Shown: one piece after another, positions 1 to 7,941 of the stretch | Layout: every line of letters begins with the position of its first letter | Numbering within the stretch: the stretch's first letter is position 1 | Origin: Streptomyces sp. SCSIO 75703 | Lineage (GTDB): Bacteria; Actinomycetota; Actinomycetes; Streptomycetales; Streptomycetaceae | DNA length: 64,000 bases | Assembly: GCF_036607905.1 (NCBI RefSeq) | Contig: NZ_CP144555.1 | Location: 3,844,001 to 3,908,000 of the forward strand | Reading direction: 5' to 3' | Translations under genes and position numbers: made by a program | The notes under the pieces: generated by a model | Seen by the model: only the letters and a program-made list of their open reading frames with translations | What the model was told of the DNA's origin: nothing | The model's database searches: none

Positions 1-1
1 C

Positions 2-430
2 GAGAAGGCGGAGCTGCCGGCCTCGGACGCCAAGGCCCTGCGCCTCTCGCCCGGCCTCTCGACCGCTTCGGACACCCAGGGCGCCCAGGCCGAGGGCGGA
101 GTCTACGTGGCCGGCTTCAACCAGGTCGGCGCCAAGGTCACCTGGACCGTCGACGGCATCAAGGACAAGGGCTCCTACCGGCTGTACGTGCGCTACGGCA
201 TCCCCGGTGTGGACGCCAACGCGACGCTCGTGGTCAACGGCAAGGCCGATTCCCGTCCGCTCAACATGCGGAACTTCGCCAATTCGCCCGAGGGCGACTG
301 GGAAAAGGGATGGCAGAGCACCTGGGCCAACGTGAACCTGAACGAGGGCACGAACACGATCGAGCTCGCGTGCAACGAGGGCAACCAGTGCGACCTCAAC
401 CTGGACCAGTTCTGGCTGAAGCCCGGCTAG
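2..430 (+). CDS. C-terminal part of a carbohydrate-binding-module protein (5' end outside window)
   Basis: The reading frame is open from base 2 and ends at TAG 428-430, so the gene begins before the window. The visible 142 residues resemble a beta-sandwich carbohydrate-binding module of the CBM6/CBM35 kind: a YVAGF segment, YRLYVRYGIP, a stretch with NGKADSRPLNMRNF, GWQSTWANVNLNEGTNTIEL, and a closing LDQFWL motif. In that family this type of module binds sugars on secreted or surface proteins; here only the fold resemblance is visible, so the catalytic or signalling part upstream is unknown. A GTG inside (107) is not a likely start because homologous sequence continues upstream. The gene ends directly against a 60-bp palindrome that probably terminates it. 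Confidence 0.6.
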   Translation, partial: EKAELPASDAKALRLSPGLSTASDTQGAQAEGGVYVAGFNQVGAKVTWTVDGIKDKGSYRLYVRYGIPGVDANATLVVNGKADSRPLNMRNFANSPEGDWEKGWQSTWANVNLNEGTNTIELACNEGNQCDLNLDQFWLKPG

Positions 431-490
431 GGTCTTTCGTGCGGATCAGGCCGGACCCCGCGAGCCCGGCGTGATCCACACGAAAGGCCC
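431..490. repeat. 60-bp palindromic dispersed repeat, copy 1 (probable bidirectional terminator)
   Basis: Begins at the base after the stop codon of the CBM gene. The left arm GGTCTTTCGTG-GGATCA pairs with the right arm GTGATCCACACGAAAGGCC around a GC-rich middle, giving a long stem. A second copy at 25408-25467 differs at only three of 60 positions. It lies between converging genes (CBM gene + and PfkB kinase -), which fits a two-way terminator. Confidence 0.75.
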
Positions 491-502
491 TGGTGACCTG
501 AC

Positions 503-1429
503 TCACCCCGCCTCCGGTGTCACCGTGACGCCGGAGGCGAGCAGGTTCTCGTAGGCCGCGCGGTCGAACTCGCCGGCCGCGGGGGCGAGGACCGTCGCCG
601 CGGACAGGGCGAGCGCGCGGGCCAGCCGGTCCGGCCAGGGCAGGCGTTCCACCAGGCCGGACAGCAGCCCCGCGACGGCGGAGTCGCCGGCGCCGGTCGG
701 GTTGCCGGCCAGCCGGGCGGGCGGGGCGGCCCGCCAGCGGCCCTCCGGGGTCACCGCGAGCAGCCCCTCGGCGCCCAGTGAGGCGACGACCGCGTGGGCA
801 CCGCGCCGCCGGGCGGACTGGGTGGCCCGCAGCGGCTCGTGCGCACCGGTCAGCTCGGCCAGCTCCTCGGCGTTCGGCTTGATCAGGTCGGGGCGGGCGG
901 CGACGCCCCGGCGCAGCGGTTCCCCGCTGGTGTCGAGCAGCACCGGCACCCCGGCCGCGCGGGCGGTGCGCACCAGGCCGGCGTAGGCGCCGACCGGCAG
1001 GCCCGGCGGCAGGCTGCCGCACAGGGCGACGGCGTCCGCGCCGCCGAGCAGCCGCTCGTAGGCGCGCTGGAAGGCGTCCCACTCGGCGGGGGCGACGGCC
1101 GGTCCGGGTTCGTTGAGCTGGGTGGTGTCGCCGGTGCGCCGGTCCACCACGGCGATGGTGCGGCGGCTGGCGCCCTCGGTGGGCACCAGCGCGTCCACGA
1201 GCCCCGGCACGGCGGCGAGCCCCTGCCGCACGAGGTGTCCGGTGGTGCCGCCCGCGAAGCCGGTGACGGTCGTCTCGTGGCCGAGGGCGGCGAGCACGCG
1301 GGCCACGTTCAGCCCTTTGCCGCCGGGGCGCTCGATGACCTCGGTGACGCGGTGGGAGGCGTGCGGGCGCAGGTCGGGGACCCGGTAGGTGAGGTCCAGC
1401 GCGGTGTTCAGCGTGACGGTGAGAATCAC
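503..1429 (-). CDS. PfkB-family sugar-phosphate kinase (1-phosphofructokinase / tagatose-6-phosphate kinase type)
   Basis: 308 residues, the normal length for the PfkB/ribokinase fold. The two PfkB signatures are present: GGKGLN at residues 36-41 in the substrate-binding glycine region, and TGAGDS at 245-250, whose Asp249 is the expected catalytic base and whose Gly-Ala-Gly forms the anion hole. The hexose-phosphate kinase subgroup phosphorylates fructose-1-phosphate, fructose-6-phosphate or tagatose-6-phosphate in the cytosol; sequence alone does not choose between them. It follows nagK-nagA on the same strand after 141 bp, so I infer a role in feeding amino-sugar-derived hexose phosphate into glycolysis. 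ATG start at 1429. Confidence 0.85.
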   Translation of the reverse strand: MILTVTLNTALDLTYRVPDLRPHASHRVTEVIERPGGKGLNVARVLAALGHETTVTGFAGGTTGHLVRQGLAAVPGLVDALVPTEGASRRTIAVVDRRTGDTTQLNEPGPAVAPAEWDAFQRAYERLLGGADAVALCGSLPPGLPVGAYAGLVRTARAAGVPVLLDTSGEPLRRGVAARPDLIKPNAEELAELTGAHEPLRATQSARRRGAHAVVASLGAEGLLAVTPEGRWRAAPPARLAGNPTGAGDSAVAGLLSGLVERLPWPDRLARALALSAATVLAPAAGEFDRAAYENLLASGVTVTPEAG

Positions 1430-1570
1430 CTGTGCCGACCTCCCCCGTCCGCCGGACGCACGGCGCCCGCCCGGTGCGGCCGCCGGACACGATCATGCCA
1501 AACGCGCGCCGGGCGGCCCACCCCGCGGCCGTGTGCCCTACGCCCTTCGGGGGGCGGAGTCGCGGACGGA

Positions 1571-2716
1571 TCAGCCCAGTTGGGGATCGACCACCCATTC
1601 GCCCCGGCGCATGACGCCGACCAGGTCGAACTCCTCGTCCAGCACCACCAGGTCGGCGTCCTTGCCGGGCTCCAGCGAGCCGACCCGGTCGGAGAGGCCG
1701 AGCAGCCGCGCGGGGTTGGCGGAGATCGCGGCGACCACGTCGCCGACCGGCAGCCGGTCGACCGTCACGGCCCGTTTGAAGGCGCGGTCCAGGGTGAGCG
1801 TGGAGCCGGCGATCGTGCCGCCCTCCACCAGCCGGGCGACGCCGTCGGCGACCTCGACCTCCAGCGGGCCGAGCATGTAGCGGCCGTCGCCGAAGCCGGC
1901 CGCGTCCATCGCGTCGGTGATGAAGGCCACCCGGTCGGCCCCCGCGTGGTGGAAGGCGAGCTGGAGCGAGGCCGGGTGCAGGTGGGTGCCGTCGTTGATC
2001 AGCTCGACGGTGACCCGCTCGTCCTCCAGGAGGGCGGTGATGGGGCCCGGGGCGCGGTGGCCGAGCGGCGGCATGGCGTTGAACAGGTGGGTGGCGACCG
2101 TGGCGCCGGCGTCGATGGCCTGGAGCGTCTGCTCGTAGGTGGCGTCGGTGTGGCCGACGGCCGCGATGACGCCGTGCTCGGCGAGGAGCCGCACGGAGTC
2201 GAGGCCGCCGGGGAGTTCCGGGGCGAGGGTCATCATCCGGGCGTGGCCGTGCGCCGCGTCGATCAGCTTGCGGACCTCGGCCGGGTCGGGGTCGCGCAGC
2301 AGCCGCTCCTCGTGGGCGCCCTTGCGGCACGGGGAGATGAACGGCCCCTCGAAGTGGATGCCGGCGATGTCGCCCTGCTCGGCCAGTTCGGCGAGCACCC
2401 CGGCGTGCCGGGTGAGGAAGTCCAGGTCGCTGGTGACGGCGGAGGCGACCAGGGTGGTCGTGCCGTGCAGGCGGTGGGTGTGGACGCCCCGGAGGATCTC
2501 CTCGGCGGGCCCGCCGGCGAAGGAGGCTCCGCCGCCGCCGTGGTTGTGCAGGTCGACGAAGCCGGGGACCACCCAGTGGCCGCCGGCGTCGAGGATCCGC
2601 GCGTCGGCGGGGGCCGTCGCGGCGATCCGCGTGCCGTCGACGATCACGCGGCCGTCTTCCACGGTCCCGGTGGGGAGCACCACCCGGGCGCCGGCGAGAA
2701 CCTTGCTGGGGGCCAT
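1571..2716 (-). CDS. nagA: N-acetylglucosamine-6-phosphate deacetylase
   Basis: 381 residues. It removes the acetyl group from GlcNAc-6-P, giving GlcN-6-P. It is an amidohydrolase-superfamily protein: the metal-binding HxH is His57-Asn-His59 in DLHNHG, followed by HFEGPFIS, HLFNAMPPLGHR and the catalytic-Asp segment FITDAMDA. The start is ATG 2716-2714, which shares one base with the nagK stop (TGATG), so the two genes are translationally coupled; longer in-frame extensions only run back through nagK. Regulation is probably through the DasR-like sites upstream of nagK. Confidence 0.95.
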   Translation of the reverse strand: MAPSKVLAGARVVLPTGTVEDGRVIVDGTRIAATAPADARILDAGGHWVVPGFVDLHNHGGGGASFAGGPAEEILRGVHTHRLHGTTTLVASAVTSDLDFLTRHAGVLAELAEQGDIAGIHFEGPFISPCRKGAHEERLLRDPDPAEVRKLIDAAHGHARMMTLAPELPGGLDSVRLLAEHGVIAAVGHTDATYEQTLQAIDAGATVATHLFNAMPPLGHRAPGPITALLEDERVTVELINDGTHLHPASLQLAFHHAGADRVAFITDAMDAAGFGDGRYMLGPLEVEVADGVARLVEGGTIAGSTLTLDRAFKRAVTVDRLPVGDVVAAISANPARLLGLSDRVGSLEPGKDADLVVLDEEFDLVGVMRRGEWVVDPQLG

Positions 2717-3687
2717 CAGGTGGTTACCTCCGGGGACGTCAGGGTGTGGGTGGCGGGCGGTGCGGTGGTGGCGTGGAGCAGGTCCCAGGCCATGAGGCCG
2801 GCGCCGAGGCAGCCGGCGTTGTCGCCGAGGGCCGCGGGGACCAGTTCGGGCAGGCGCTGGAAGGTGACGCGGCGCCGGACGGCGTCCCGCAGCGGCGTGA
2901 ACAACGTTTCCCCCGCCTCCGCGAGACCGCCACCGATGATCAGGACGCGCGGGTCCAGCAGGGTGAGCGCGGTGACCAGTCCGTCGGCGAGGGCGTCCAC
3001 GGCGTCCTGCCAGACGCGCCGGGCGCGCTCGTCGCCGGCCACGACGGCCGCGGCGCAGTCGGCGGCGTCCGCGTCCGGGCCGCCGCCGGCCTCGGCCCAC
3101 GCCTGGCTGACCGCCGACGCGGAGGCGTACCGCTCCAGGCAGCCGCGCTGGCCGCAGGGGCAGGGGGCGCCGCCGGGGCGGACCACGATGTGACCGATCT
3201 CGCCGGCGAAGCCGTGCGCGCCCGCCTCGACCCGGCCGTCGAGGCCGATCGCCCCGGCGATGCCGGTGCCCAGCGGCACGAAGAGGAACCGGTCGGCGCC
3301 CCGGCCGGCCCCGATCCGCCCCTCGGCGAGACCGCCCGTGCGCACGTCGTGGCCGAGGGCGACGGGGATGCCGCCGAGCCGTTCGGCGAGGAGCGCCCGC
3401 AGCGGGACGTCGTGCCAGCCGAGGTTGGCGGCGAAGACGGCGGTGCCGCTCTCCTCGTCGACGATCCCGGGGACGGCGACGCCGGCCGCGCGGGCCGGTT
3501 CGCCGAAGCGGTCGGCGCCGTGGGCGCGCAGCTCGGCGGCGAAGTCCAGGATGCCGGCGACGACCGCCTCGGGCCCGCGGTCGCGGCCGGTGGCGCGACG
3601 GGCCTCGTGGAGCAGTTCGCCTCCCGGCCCGGCCAGGGCGGCCTTCATCCCGGTGCCGCCCACATCGAGGGCGATGACATGTCTCAC
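2716..3687 (-). CDS. nagK: ROK-family N-acetylglucosamine kinase
   Basis: 323 residues. ROK sugar kinases phosphorylate the sugar C6 hydroxyl with ATP in the cytosol. Visible features are the ATP phosphate loop DVGGTG at residues 8-13, the catalytic Asp114 in GHDVR, and the ROK zinc site His166 with Cys176, Cys178 and Cys183 in CPCGQRGC. The start is GTG 3687-3685 (VRHVIALDVGG), placing the phosphate loop at the usual distance; an upstream extension would cover the DasR-like operator. Coupled to nagA, which makes GlcNAc the likely substrate, so internal GlcNAc is phosphorylated and deacetylated by one operon. Confidence 0.9.
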   Translation of the reverse strand: MRHVIALDVGGTGMKAALAGPGGELLHEARRATGRDRGPEAVVAGILDFAAELRAHGADRFGEPARAAGVAVPGIVDEESGTAVFAANLGWHDVPLRALLAERLGGIPVALGHDVRTGGLAEGRIGAGRGADRFLFVPLGTGIAGAIGLDGRVEAGAHGFAGEIGHIVVRPGGAPCPCGQRGCLERYASASAVSQAWAEAGGGPDADAADCAAAVVAGDERARRVWQDAVDALADGLVTALTLLDPRVLIIGGGLAEAGETLFTPLRDAVRRRVTFQRLPELVPAALGDNAGCLGAGLMAWDLLHATTAPPATHTLTSPEVTT

Positions 3688-3717
3688 GGGGGACAGTGTG
3701 ACCCGTTGACCCGCGAG

Positions 3718-3747
3718 AGGTCTAGTCCACTTACGTGGTGTAGACCT
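3718..3747. promoter_or_regulatory. DasR-responsive-element-like palindrome between nagK and the sugar-binding lipoprotein
   Basis: A 30-bp inverted repeat: arms AGGTCTA-gt-CCAC and GTGG-tg-TAGACCT around TTAC. Each half also resembles the GntR-family DasR operator (consensus built on TGGTCTAGACCA): TGGTGTAGACC reads on the + strand at 3736-3746, and TGGACTAGACCT reads on the - strand across 3718-3729. DasR represses amino-sugar genes and is released by GlcN-6-P. The site lies 31 bp upstream of nagK and 47 bp upstream of the divergent lipoprotein, so it could control both. Confidence 0.75.
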
Positions 3748-3793
3748 TAATCCGTTAAACGAACATGACGGCCGGCAGGTTGGGGCAGGTACG

Positions 3794-5059
3794 GTGCAGC
3801 GGCGTAGGACTGGAACGATCGCGGTGGTGTCCGCACTGGGCATGACGGCGGTCCTCGGCGGCTGCGGGCTCTCCGGCGACTCCGGGGACGTGACCCTCAG
3901 GCTGGTCGCCGCCGACTACGGCGACACCAAGGCCAACAGCTCCCGGATCTACTGGGAGGACCTGGCCCGCGCCTACGAGGCCGAGCACCCCGGCGTGCGG
4001 ATCGAGGTGTCGGTCCACTCCTGGAACGACGTCGACCGCAAGGTCCGCGAGATGGTCGACGCCGGGGAGGCCCCCGACATGGCGCAGATCGGCGCCTACT
4101 CGGACTACGCCGCCAAGGACCTGCTCTACCGGGCCGACGACCTGCTCTCCATCCCCGTGCAGGCCGACTTCGTCTCCCAGCTCGCGGGCGCGGGCCAGGT
4201 CCGCGGGGTGCAGTACGGCATGCCGTTCGCGGCCTCCACGCGCGTGCTCTTCTACAACAAGGCCCACTTCGAGAAGGCTGGCATCGCCCCGCCGAAGACC
4301 TGGGACGACCTGGCGCGGGCCGCCGGGGCGCTGAAGGCGGAGGGCGTCACGTACCCGTACGCCCTGCCGCTCGGCCCCGAGGAGGCGCAGGCCGAGACCA
4401 TGCAGTGGATGCTCAGCGGCGGGGGCGGCTACACCGACACCAACGGGACGTACGCCCTCGCCTCCCCGGAGAACGTCGCCACCTTCACCTGGCTCAAGGA
4501 AGAGCTGGTCGACAAGGGCCTCACCGGGCCGGTCGCCCCCGGCAAGCTCAACCGGGCCGACGCCTTCGCCGCGTTCGCCGATGGCAAGGTCGGCATGCTC
4601 AACGGCCACCCGTCGCTGATGAAGATGGCGGCGAGGAAGAACGTGGAGTTCGGCATGGTGCCGACCCCCGGCATCGAGGGCGAAAGCCGCAGCACCCTCG
4701 GCGTCAGCGACTGGATGACCGCCTTCAAGCGGAACGGCCACCAGGAGGAGATCGGCGACTTCCTCGACTACGTCTACGGCAGCGAGAACGTCCTCGGCTT
4801 CTCCCGCGAGTACGACCTGCTCCCGGTCACCGGCTCCGCCTCGCAGATCATGGGCGAGGCCGAGGAGGACAAGGACCTGCGGCCCTTCCTGGACGAACTG
4901 CTCCTCTCCGAGCTGTACCCGGTCGGCAAGTCCTCCTGGGCCTCGGTCAGCGCGGAGGTCAAGAAGCGGATCGGCCAGGCGGTCGCCGCCGGCGGGGACC
5001 CGGCGGAGATCCTCGCCGGCGTCCAGGCGACCGCCGTCCGCACGGAGAGCGGCCACTGA
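3794..5059 (+). CDS. Extracellular sugar-binding lipoprotein (ABC importer receptor)
   Basis: 421 residues starting at GTG 3794. A lipoprotein signal peptide is clear: basic MQRRR, a hydrophobic segment, then LGGC with the lipidated Cys24. The rest has the family-1 solute-binding layout (YYGDT-like start, EDLARAYEAEHPGV, DMAQIG, YGMPFAASTRVLFYNK, PKTWDDLARAAGALK, FADGKVGMLNGHP), typical of mono- and oligosaccharide receptors. No permease or ATPase gene is adjacent, so it must work with components encoded elsewhere, or with a shared MsiK-type ATPase. The divergent position across the DasR-like operator suggests an amino sugar or chitin-derived ligand, but that is inference. Confidence 0.85.
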   Translation: MQRRRTGTIAVVSALGMTAVLGGCGLSGDSGDVTLRLVAADYGDTKANSSRIYWEDLARAYEAEHPGVRIEVSVHSWNDVDRKVREMVDAGEAPDMAQIGAYSDYAAKDLLYRADDLLSIPVQADFVSQLAGAGQVRGVQYGMPFAASTRVLFYNKAHFEKAGIAPPKTWDDLARAAGALKAEGVTYPYALPLGPEEAQAETMQWMLSGGGGYTDTNGTYALASPENVATFTWLKEELVDKGLTGPVAPGKLNRADAFAAFADGKVGMLNGHPSLMKMAARKNVEFGMVPTPGIEGESRSTLGVSDWMTAFKRNGHQEEIGDFLDYVYGSENVLGFSREYDLLPVTGSASQIMGEAEEDKDLRPFLDELLLSELYPVGKSSWASVSAEVKKRIGQAVAAGGDPAEILAGVQATAVRTESGH

Positions 5060-5154
5060 GCGGGCGCGGCCCGTCGGCGCCGCCGCCGGCCCGGCGGGGC
5101 GTCCGGAGCGGGGTTCGCCCGCCGCTGTCGGCGGTGGGGGTTACCGTGCCGGGC

Positions 5155-5406
5155 ATGGACCACGAGCAGGACGAACGGGCCGGGGAGCCCGGCCGGCGGG
5201 AACGGGACATCCTCGCCCTGGAACGCCGGGGCTTCCCCGGCCCCGGCGCGAAGGAACGGGCGATCCGCGAGGAACTGGGCCTCGCCCCGGTCCGCTACTA
5301 CCAGCTCCTCAACGCCCTCCTGGACGACCCCCGCGCCCTCGCCCTGGACCCGGTGACGGTCAACCGGCTGCGCCGGGTGCGCGACGCCCGCCGGGCGGAA
5401 CGCTGA
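5155..5406 (+). CDS. DUF3263 family small protein
   Basis: 83 residues starting at ATG 5155. The body has an RRERDILALERRGFPGPGAK segment followed by IREELGLAPVRYYQLLNALL, which looks like a small helix-turn-helix with DNA-binding potential; it matches the actinobacterial DUF3263 pattern as I remember it. Function is unknown. It sits 95 bp after the sugar-binding lipoprotein and 35 bp before otsB, on the same strand. Charged and highly basic at the C terminus (NRLRRVRDARR), consistent with binding nucleic acid. Confidence 0.75.
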   Translation: MDHEQDERAGEPGRRERDILALERRGFPGPGAKERAIREELGLAPVRYYQLLNALLDDPRALALDPVTVNRLRRVRDARRAER

Positions 5407-5441
5407 GGTTGCCGGGGCGCCCCGCGGGATAGGTTCGCCGT

Positions 5442-6317
5442 ATGGGCAGCCACACGGACTCCACCCCCGACCCCTTCGGCCCCGGCGCGCTGCCGGAGCC
5501 CGCGACGAGCGCCGGCCGCGCGGGCCTCGACGCGCTCCTCGCCGACCCCGGCCACGCGGTGATCGCCCTCGACTTCGACGGCACCCTCGCCCCGATCGTG
5601 CCCGACCCCGACCGGGCCCGCGCCCACCCCGGCACGGTGCCCGCGCTCGCGGCCCTCGCCCCCCGGGTGGCCTCCGTCGCGGTGATCACCGGCCGCCCGG
5701 CCGAGGTCGCCGTCGCCCACGGCGGCTTCGCGGACGTGCCCGGACTGGAACACCTCGTCGTCCTCGGCCACTACGGCGCCGAACGCTGGGACGCCGCCAC
5801 CGGCACCCTCACCGCCCCCGAGCCCCACCCCGGCGTCGCCGCGGTCCGCGCCGCGCTCCCCGGCGCACTGGAGCACGCCGGGGCCGCCGAGGGCACCTGG
5901 ATCGAGGAGAAGGGCCACGCGGTCGCCGTCCACACCCGCCGCGCCCCCGACCCGCAGGCCGCCTTCGACGCCCTCGACGGCCCCCTCGCCGCCCTCGCCG
6001 CCCGGCACGGCCTGATCGTCGAACCGGGCCGCATGGTCCTGGAGTTGCGCCCGCCCGGCATGGACAAGGGCGTCGCCCTGCGCGAGCACGTCCGCGCCAC
6101 CGGCGCCGCCTGCGTCCTGTACGCCGGCGACGACCTCGGCGACCTGCCCGCCTACGCCGCCGTCGACGAACTGCGCGCCGCCGGCACCCCCGGCCTGCTG
6201 GTGTGCAGCGGCAGCGACGAGGTCACGCGGCTGCGCGAGCGCGCCGACGTGGTCGTGGACGGACCGGCCGGCGTCGTCGCCCTCCTGCGCGCCCTCGCGG
6301 ACCGCCTCGCGCCCTGA
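5442..6317 (+). CDS. otsB: Trehalose-6-phosphate phosphatase
   Basis: 291 residues. HAD-superfamily phosphatase that makes trehalose from trehalose-6-phosphate. The nucleophile motif is DFDGTLAPI with Asp44 and Asp46; VITGRP is motif II; the C-terminal YAGDDLGDLPAY carries the Mg2+-binding aspartates; MVLELRPPGMDKG is characteristic of the OtsB subfamily. Start ATG 5442. It converges on otsA across a short terminator, so synthase and phosphatase are neighbours but not in one transcript. Confidence 0.93.
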   Translation: MGSHTDSTPDPFGPGALPEPATSAGRAGLDALLADPGHAVIALDFDGTLAPIVPDPDRARAHPGTVPALAALAPRVASVAVITGRPAEVAVAHGGFADVPGLEHLVVLGHYGAERWDAATGTLTAPEPHPGVAAVRAALPGALEHAGAAEGTWIEEKGHAVAVHTRRAPDPQAAFDALDGPLAALAARHGLIVEPGRMVLELRPPGMDKGVALREHVRATGAACVLYAGDDLGDLPAYAAVDELRAAGTPGLLVCSGSDEVTRLRERADVVVDGPAGVVALLRALADRLAP

Positions 6318-6335
6318 CGCGCCCGTCCGGCCGGG

Positions 6336-6370
6336 CGGACCCGCCCGCGCGGGCCGCGGGGGCGGGTCCG
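6336..6370. terminator. Bidirectional terminator hairpin between otsB and otsA
   Basis: CGGACCCGCCC (6336-6346) pairs perfectly with GGGCGGGTCCG (6360-6370). It lies in the 76-bp gap between two converging genes. No U-tract, as is usual in Streptomyces. Confidence 0.65.
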
Positions 6371-6393
6371 GGCCGCGCCCGTCCGGGCCCCGC

Positions 6394-7797
6394 TCAGCCG
6401 CGCAGCGCCTCCAGTTGCTCCAGGAACCACCGCGCCGGGGGCAGCGCCGTCGCCGCGGCGGCCAGCCGCCCGGTCCGCTCGGCGCGCTCCGCCGGGTCCG
6501 TCGTCAGCGCCTCGTGCAGCGCCCGGGCGGTCCCCGTCACGTCGTACGGGTTGACGGCGAGCGCGTCCCGGCCCAGTTCCTCGAAGGCGCCCGCCTCCCG
6601 GGACAGGACCAGCACGCACCCCTCGTCGGAGACGACCGGCACCTCCTTGGCGACCAGGTTCATGCCGTCGCGGATCGGGTTGACCAGCGCCACGTCGGCC
6701 AGCCGGTAGGCCGCCAGGGACCGCGCGAAGTCGTCCTCCACGTGCAGCAGGACCGGCGTCCACCCCGGCGTCCCGAACGTGTCGTTGATCTCCCGCGCGA
6801 CGCGCTCCACCTCGGCCGTGTACTCCCGGTACACGGCGAGGTCCTGCCGCGAGGGGTAGGCGAAGGCCACGTGCACGACCCGCTCGCGCCACTCGGGCCG
6901 GTCGGTCAGCAGCCGCCGGTGGGCGAGCAGGCCCCGCACGATGTTCTTGGACAGCTCGGTCCGGTCCACCCGCACCACGGTCCGCCGCGGCCGGCCCTCC
7001 GGGTCCGTGCCGATCTCCGCCCGCAGCGCCGCCATCCGCTCGCCGACGTCCGCCCGGTGCGCGCGCTCGCGCAGGAACCCGGCGTCCGCGCCGAGTCCGT
7101 GGACCCCGATCCGGGCCGTCCCGGTCCCGCCCGTCACGGCCTCGCAGCAGGCGGTGAAGGCGTCCGCCCAGCGCCGGGTCAGGAAGCCGAGCCGGTCGGC
7201 GCCGAGCATCCCGCGCAGCACCTGCTCGGCGATGTCGTCCGGCAGCAGCCGGAAGTAGTCCACCGGCGCCCACGGGGTGTGCGAGAAGTGGCTGATGCGC
7301 ACGTCCGGCCGCAGCGCGCGGAGCATCCCGGGCACCAGCGTCAGGTGGTAGTCCTGGACGAGCACGGCCGCGCCCTCGGCGGCCTCCGCGGCCAGCGCCT
7401 CGGCGAAGGCCCGGTTGTACGACTCGTAGGAGGCCCACTGGCGGCGGAACTCCGCGTCGAAGGCCGGTTCCAGCGGTGTCTGGTACAGCATGTGGTGGAC
7501 GAACCAGAGCACCGAGTTGGCGATCCCGTTGTACGCGTCGGCGTGCACGTCGGCCGGGACGTCCAGCATCCGCACGCCGTCCTCGCCCACCCCGCGCCGG
7601 ACCGCCTCGCGGTCGCCGTCGCCGAGCGCCGAGCACACCCACAGCGCCCCGGCGTCCGGGCCGATGGCCGACAGTCCGGAGACCAGTCCGCCGCCGCCCC
7701 GTCGGGCGTGCAGCGAACCGTCTTCGCGCACCTGGTAGGAGACCGGCCCCCGGTTGGAGGCCACCAGCACCTGAGCAGCACCGAAGCGTGAAGCCAT
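6394..7797 (-). CDS. otsA: Alpha,alpha-trehalose-phosphate synthase (UDP- or GDP-glucose)
   Basis: 467 residues, a GT20 glycosyltransferase that joins glucose from a nucleotide donor to glucose-6-phosphate. Diagnostic segments: VASNRGPVSY at the N terminus, QDYHLTLVPGMLR, FSHTPW for glucose-6-phosphate contact, RTELSKNIVRGL, and the nucleotide-sugar site NPIRDGMNLVAKE. I place the start at ATG 7797 (MASRFGAAQ); an in-frame upstream codon adds only six residues. Works with otsB for osmoprotection and spore dormancy, a general role in Streptomyces rather than something shown here. Confidence 0.93.
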   Translation of the reverse strand: MASRFGAAQVLVASNRGPVSYQVREDGSLHARRGGGGLVSGLSAIGPDAGALWVCSALGDGDREAVRRGVGEDGVRMLDVPADVHADAYNGIANSVLWFVHHMLYQTPLEPAFDAEFRRQWASYESYNRAFAEALAAEAAEGAAVLVQDYHLTLVPGMLRALRPDVRISHFSHTPWAPVDYFRLLPDDIAEQVLRGMLGADRLGFLTRRWADAFTACCEAVTGGTGTARIGVHGLGADAGFLRERAHRADVGERMAALRAEIGTDPEGRPRRTVVRVDRTELSKNIVRGLLAHRRLLTDRPEWRERVVHVAFAYPSRQDLAVYREYTAEVERVAREINDTFGTPGWTPVLLHVEDDFARSLAAYRLADVALVNPIRDGMNLVAKEVPVVSDEGCVLVLSREAGAFEELGRDALAVNPYDVTGTARALHEALTTDPAERAERTGRLAAAATALPPARWFLEQLEALRG

Positions 7798-7941
7798 ACG
7801 CCTCAACCTAGCCACGCCCCGGGGGCCTCAAACGTGGCCGGGCGCCCCCGCGCATCGATTCCGTCACACCGCTTGTGTGCGTGGCGTGAAAAGCCTGAGG
7901 ATATGCGGTGCATATTTTCATCATCGTGGGGGGTGGGCGGC

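Noticed and set aside
396..2330. 644-residue open frame on the - strand and similar very long Arg/Pro/Gly-rich frames elsewhere
   Set aside because: They are out-of-frame shadows of PfkB, nagA and other genes; GC-rich DNA leaves such frames open. No ribosome site, no domain and wrong third-base pattern.
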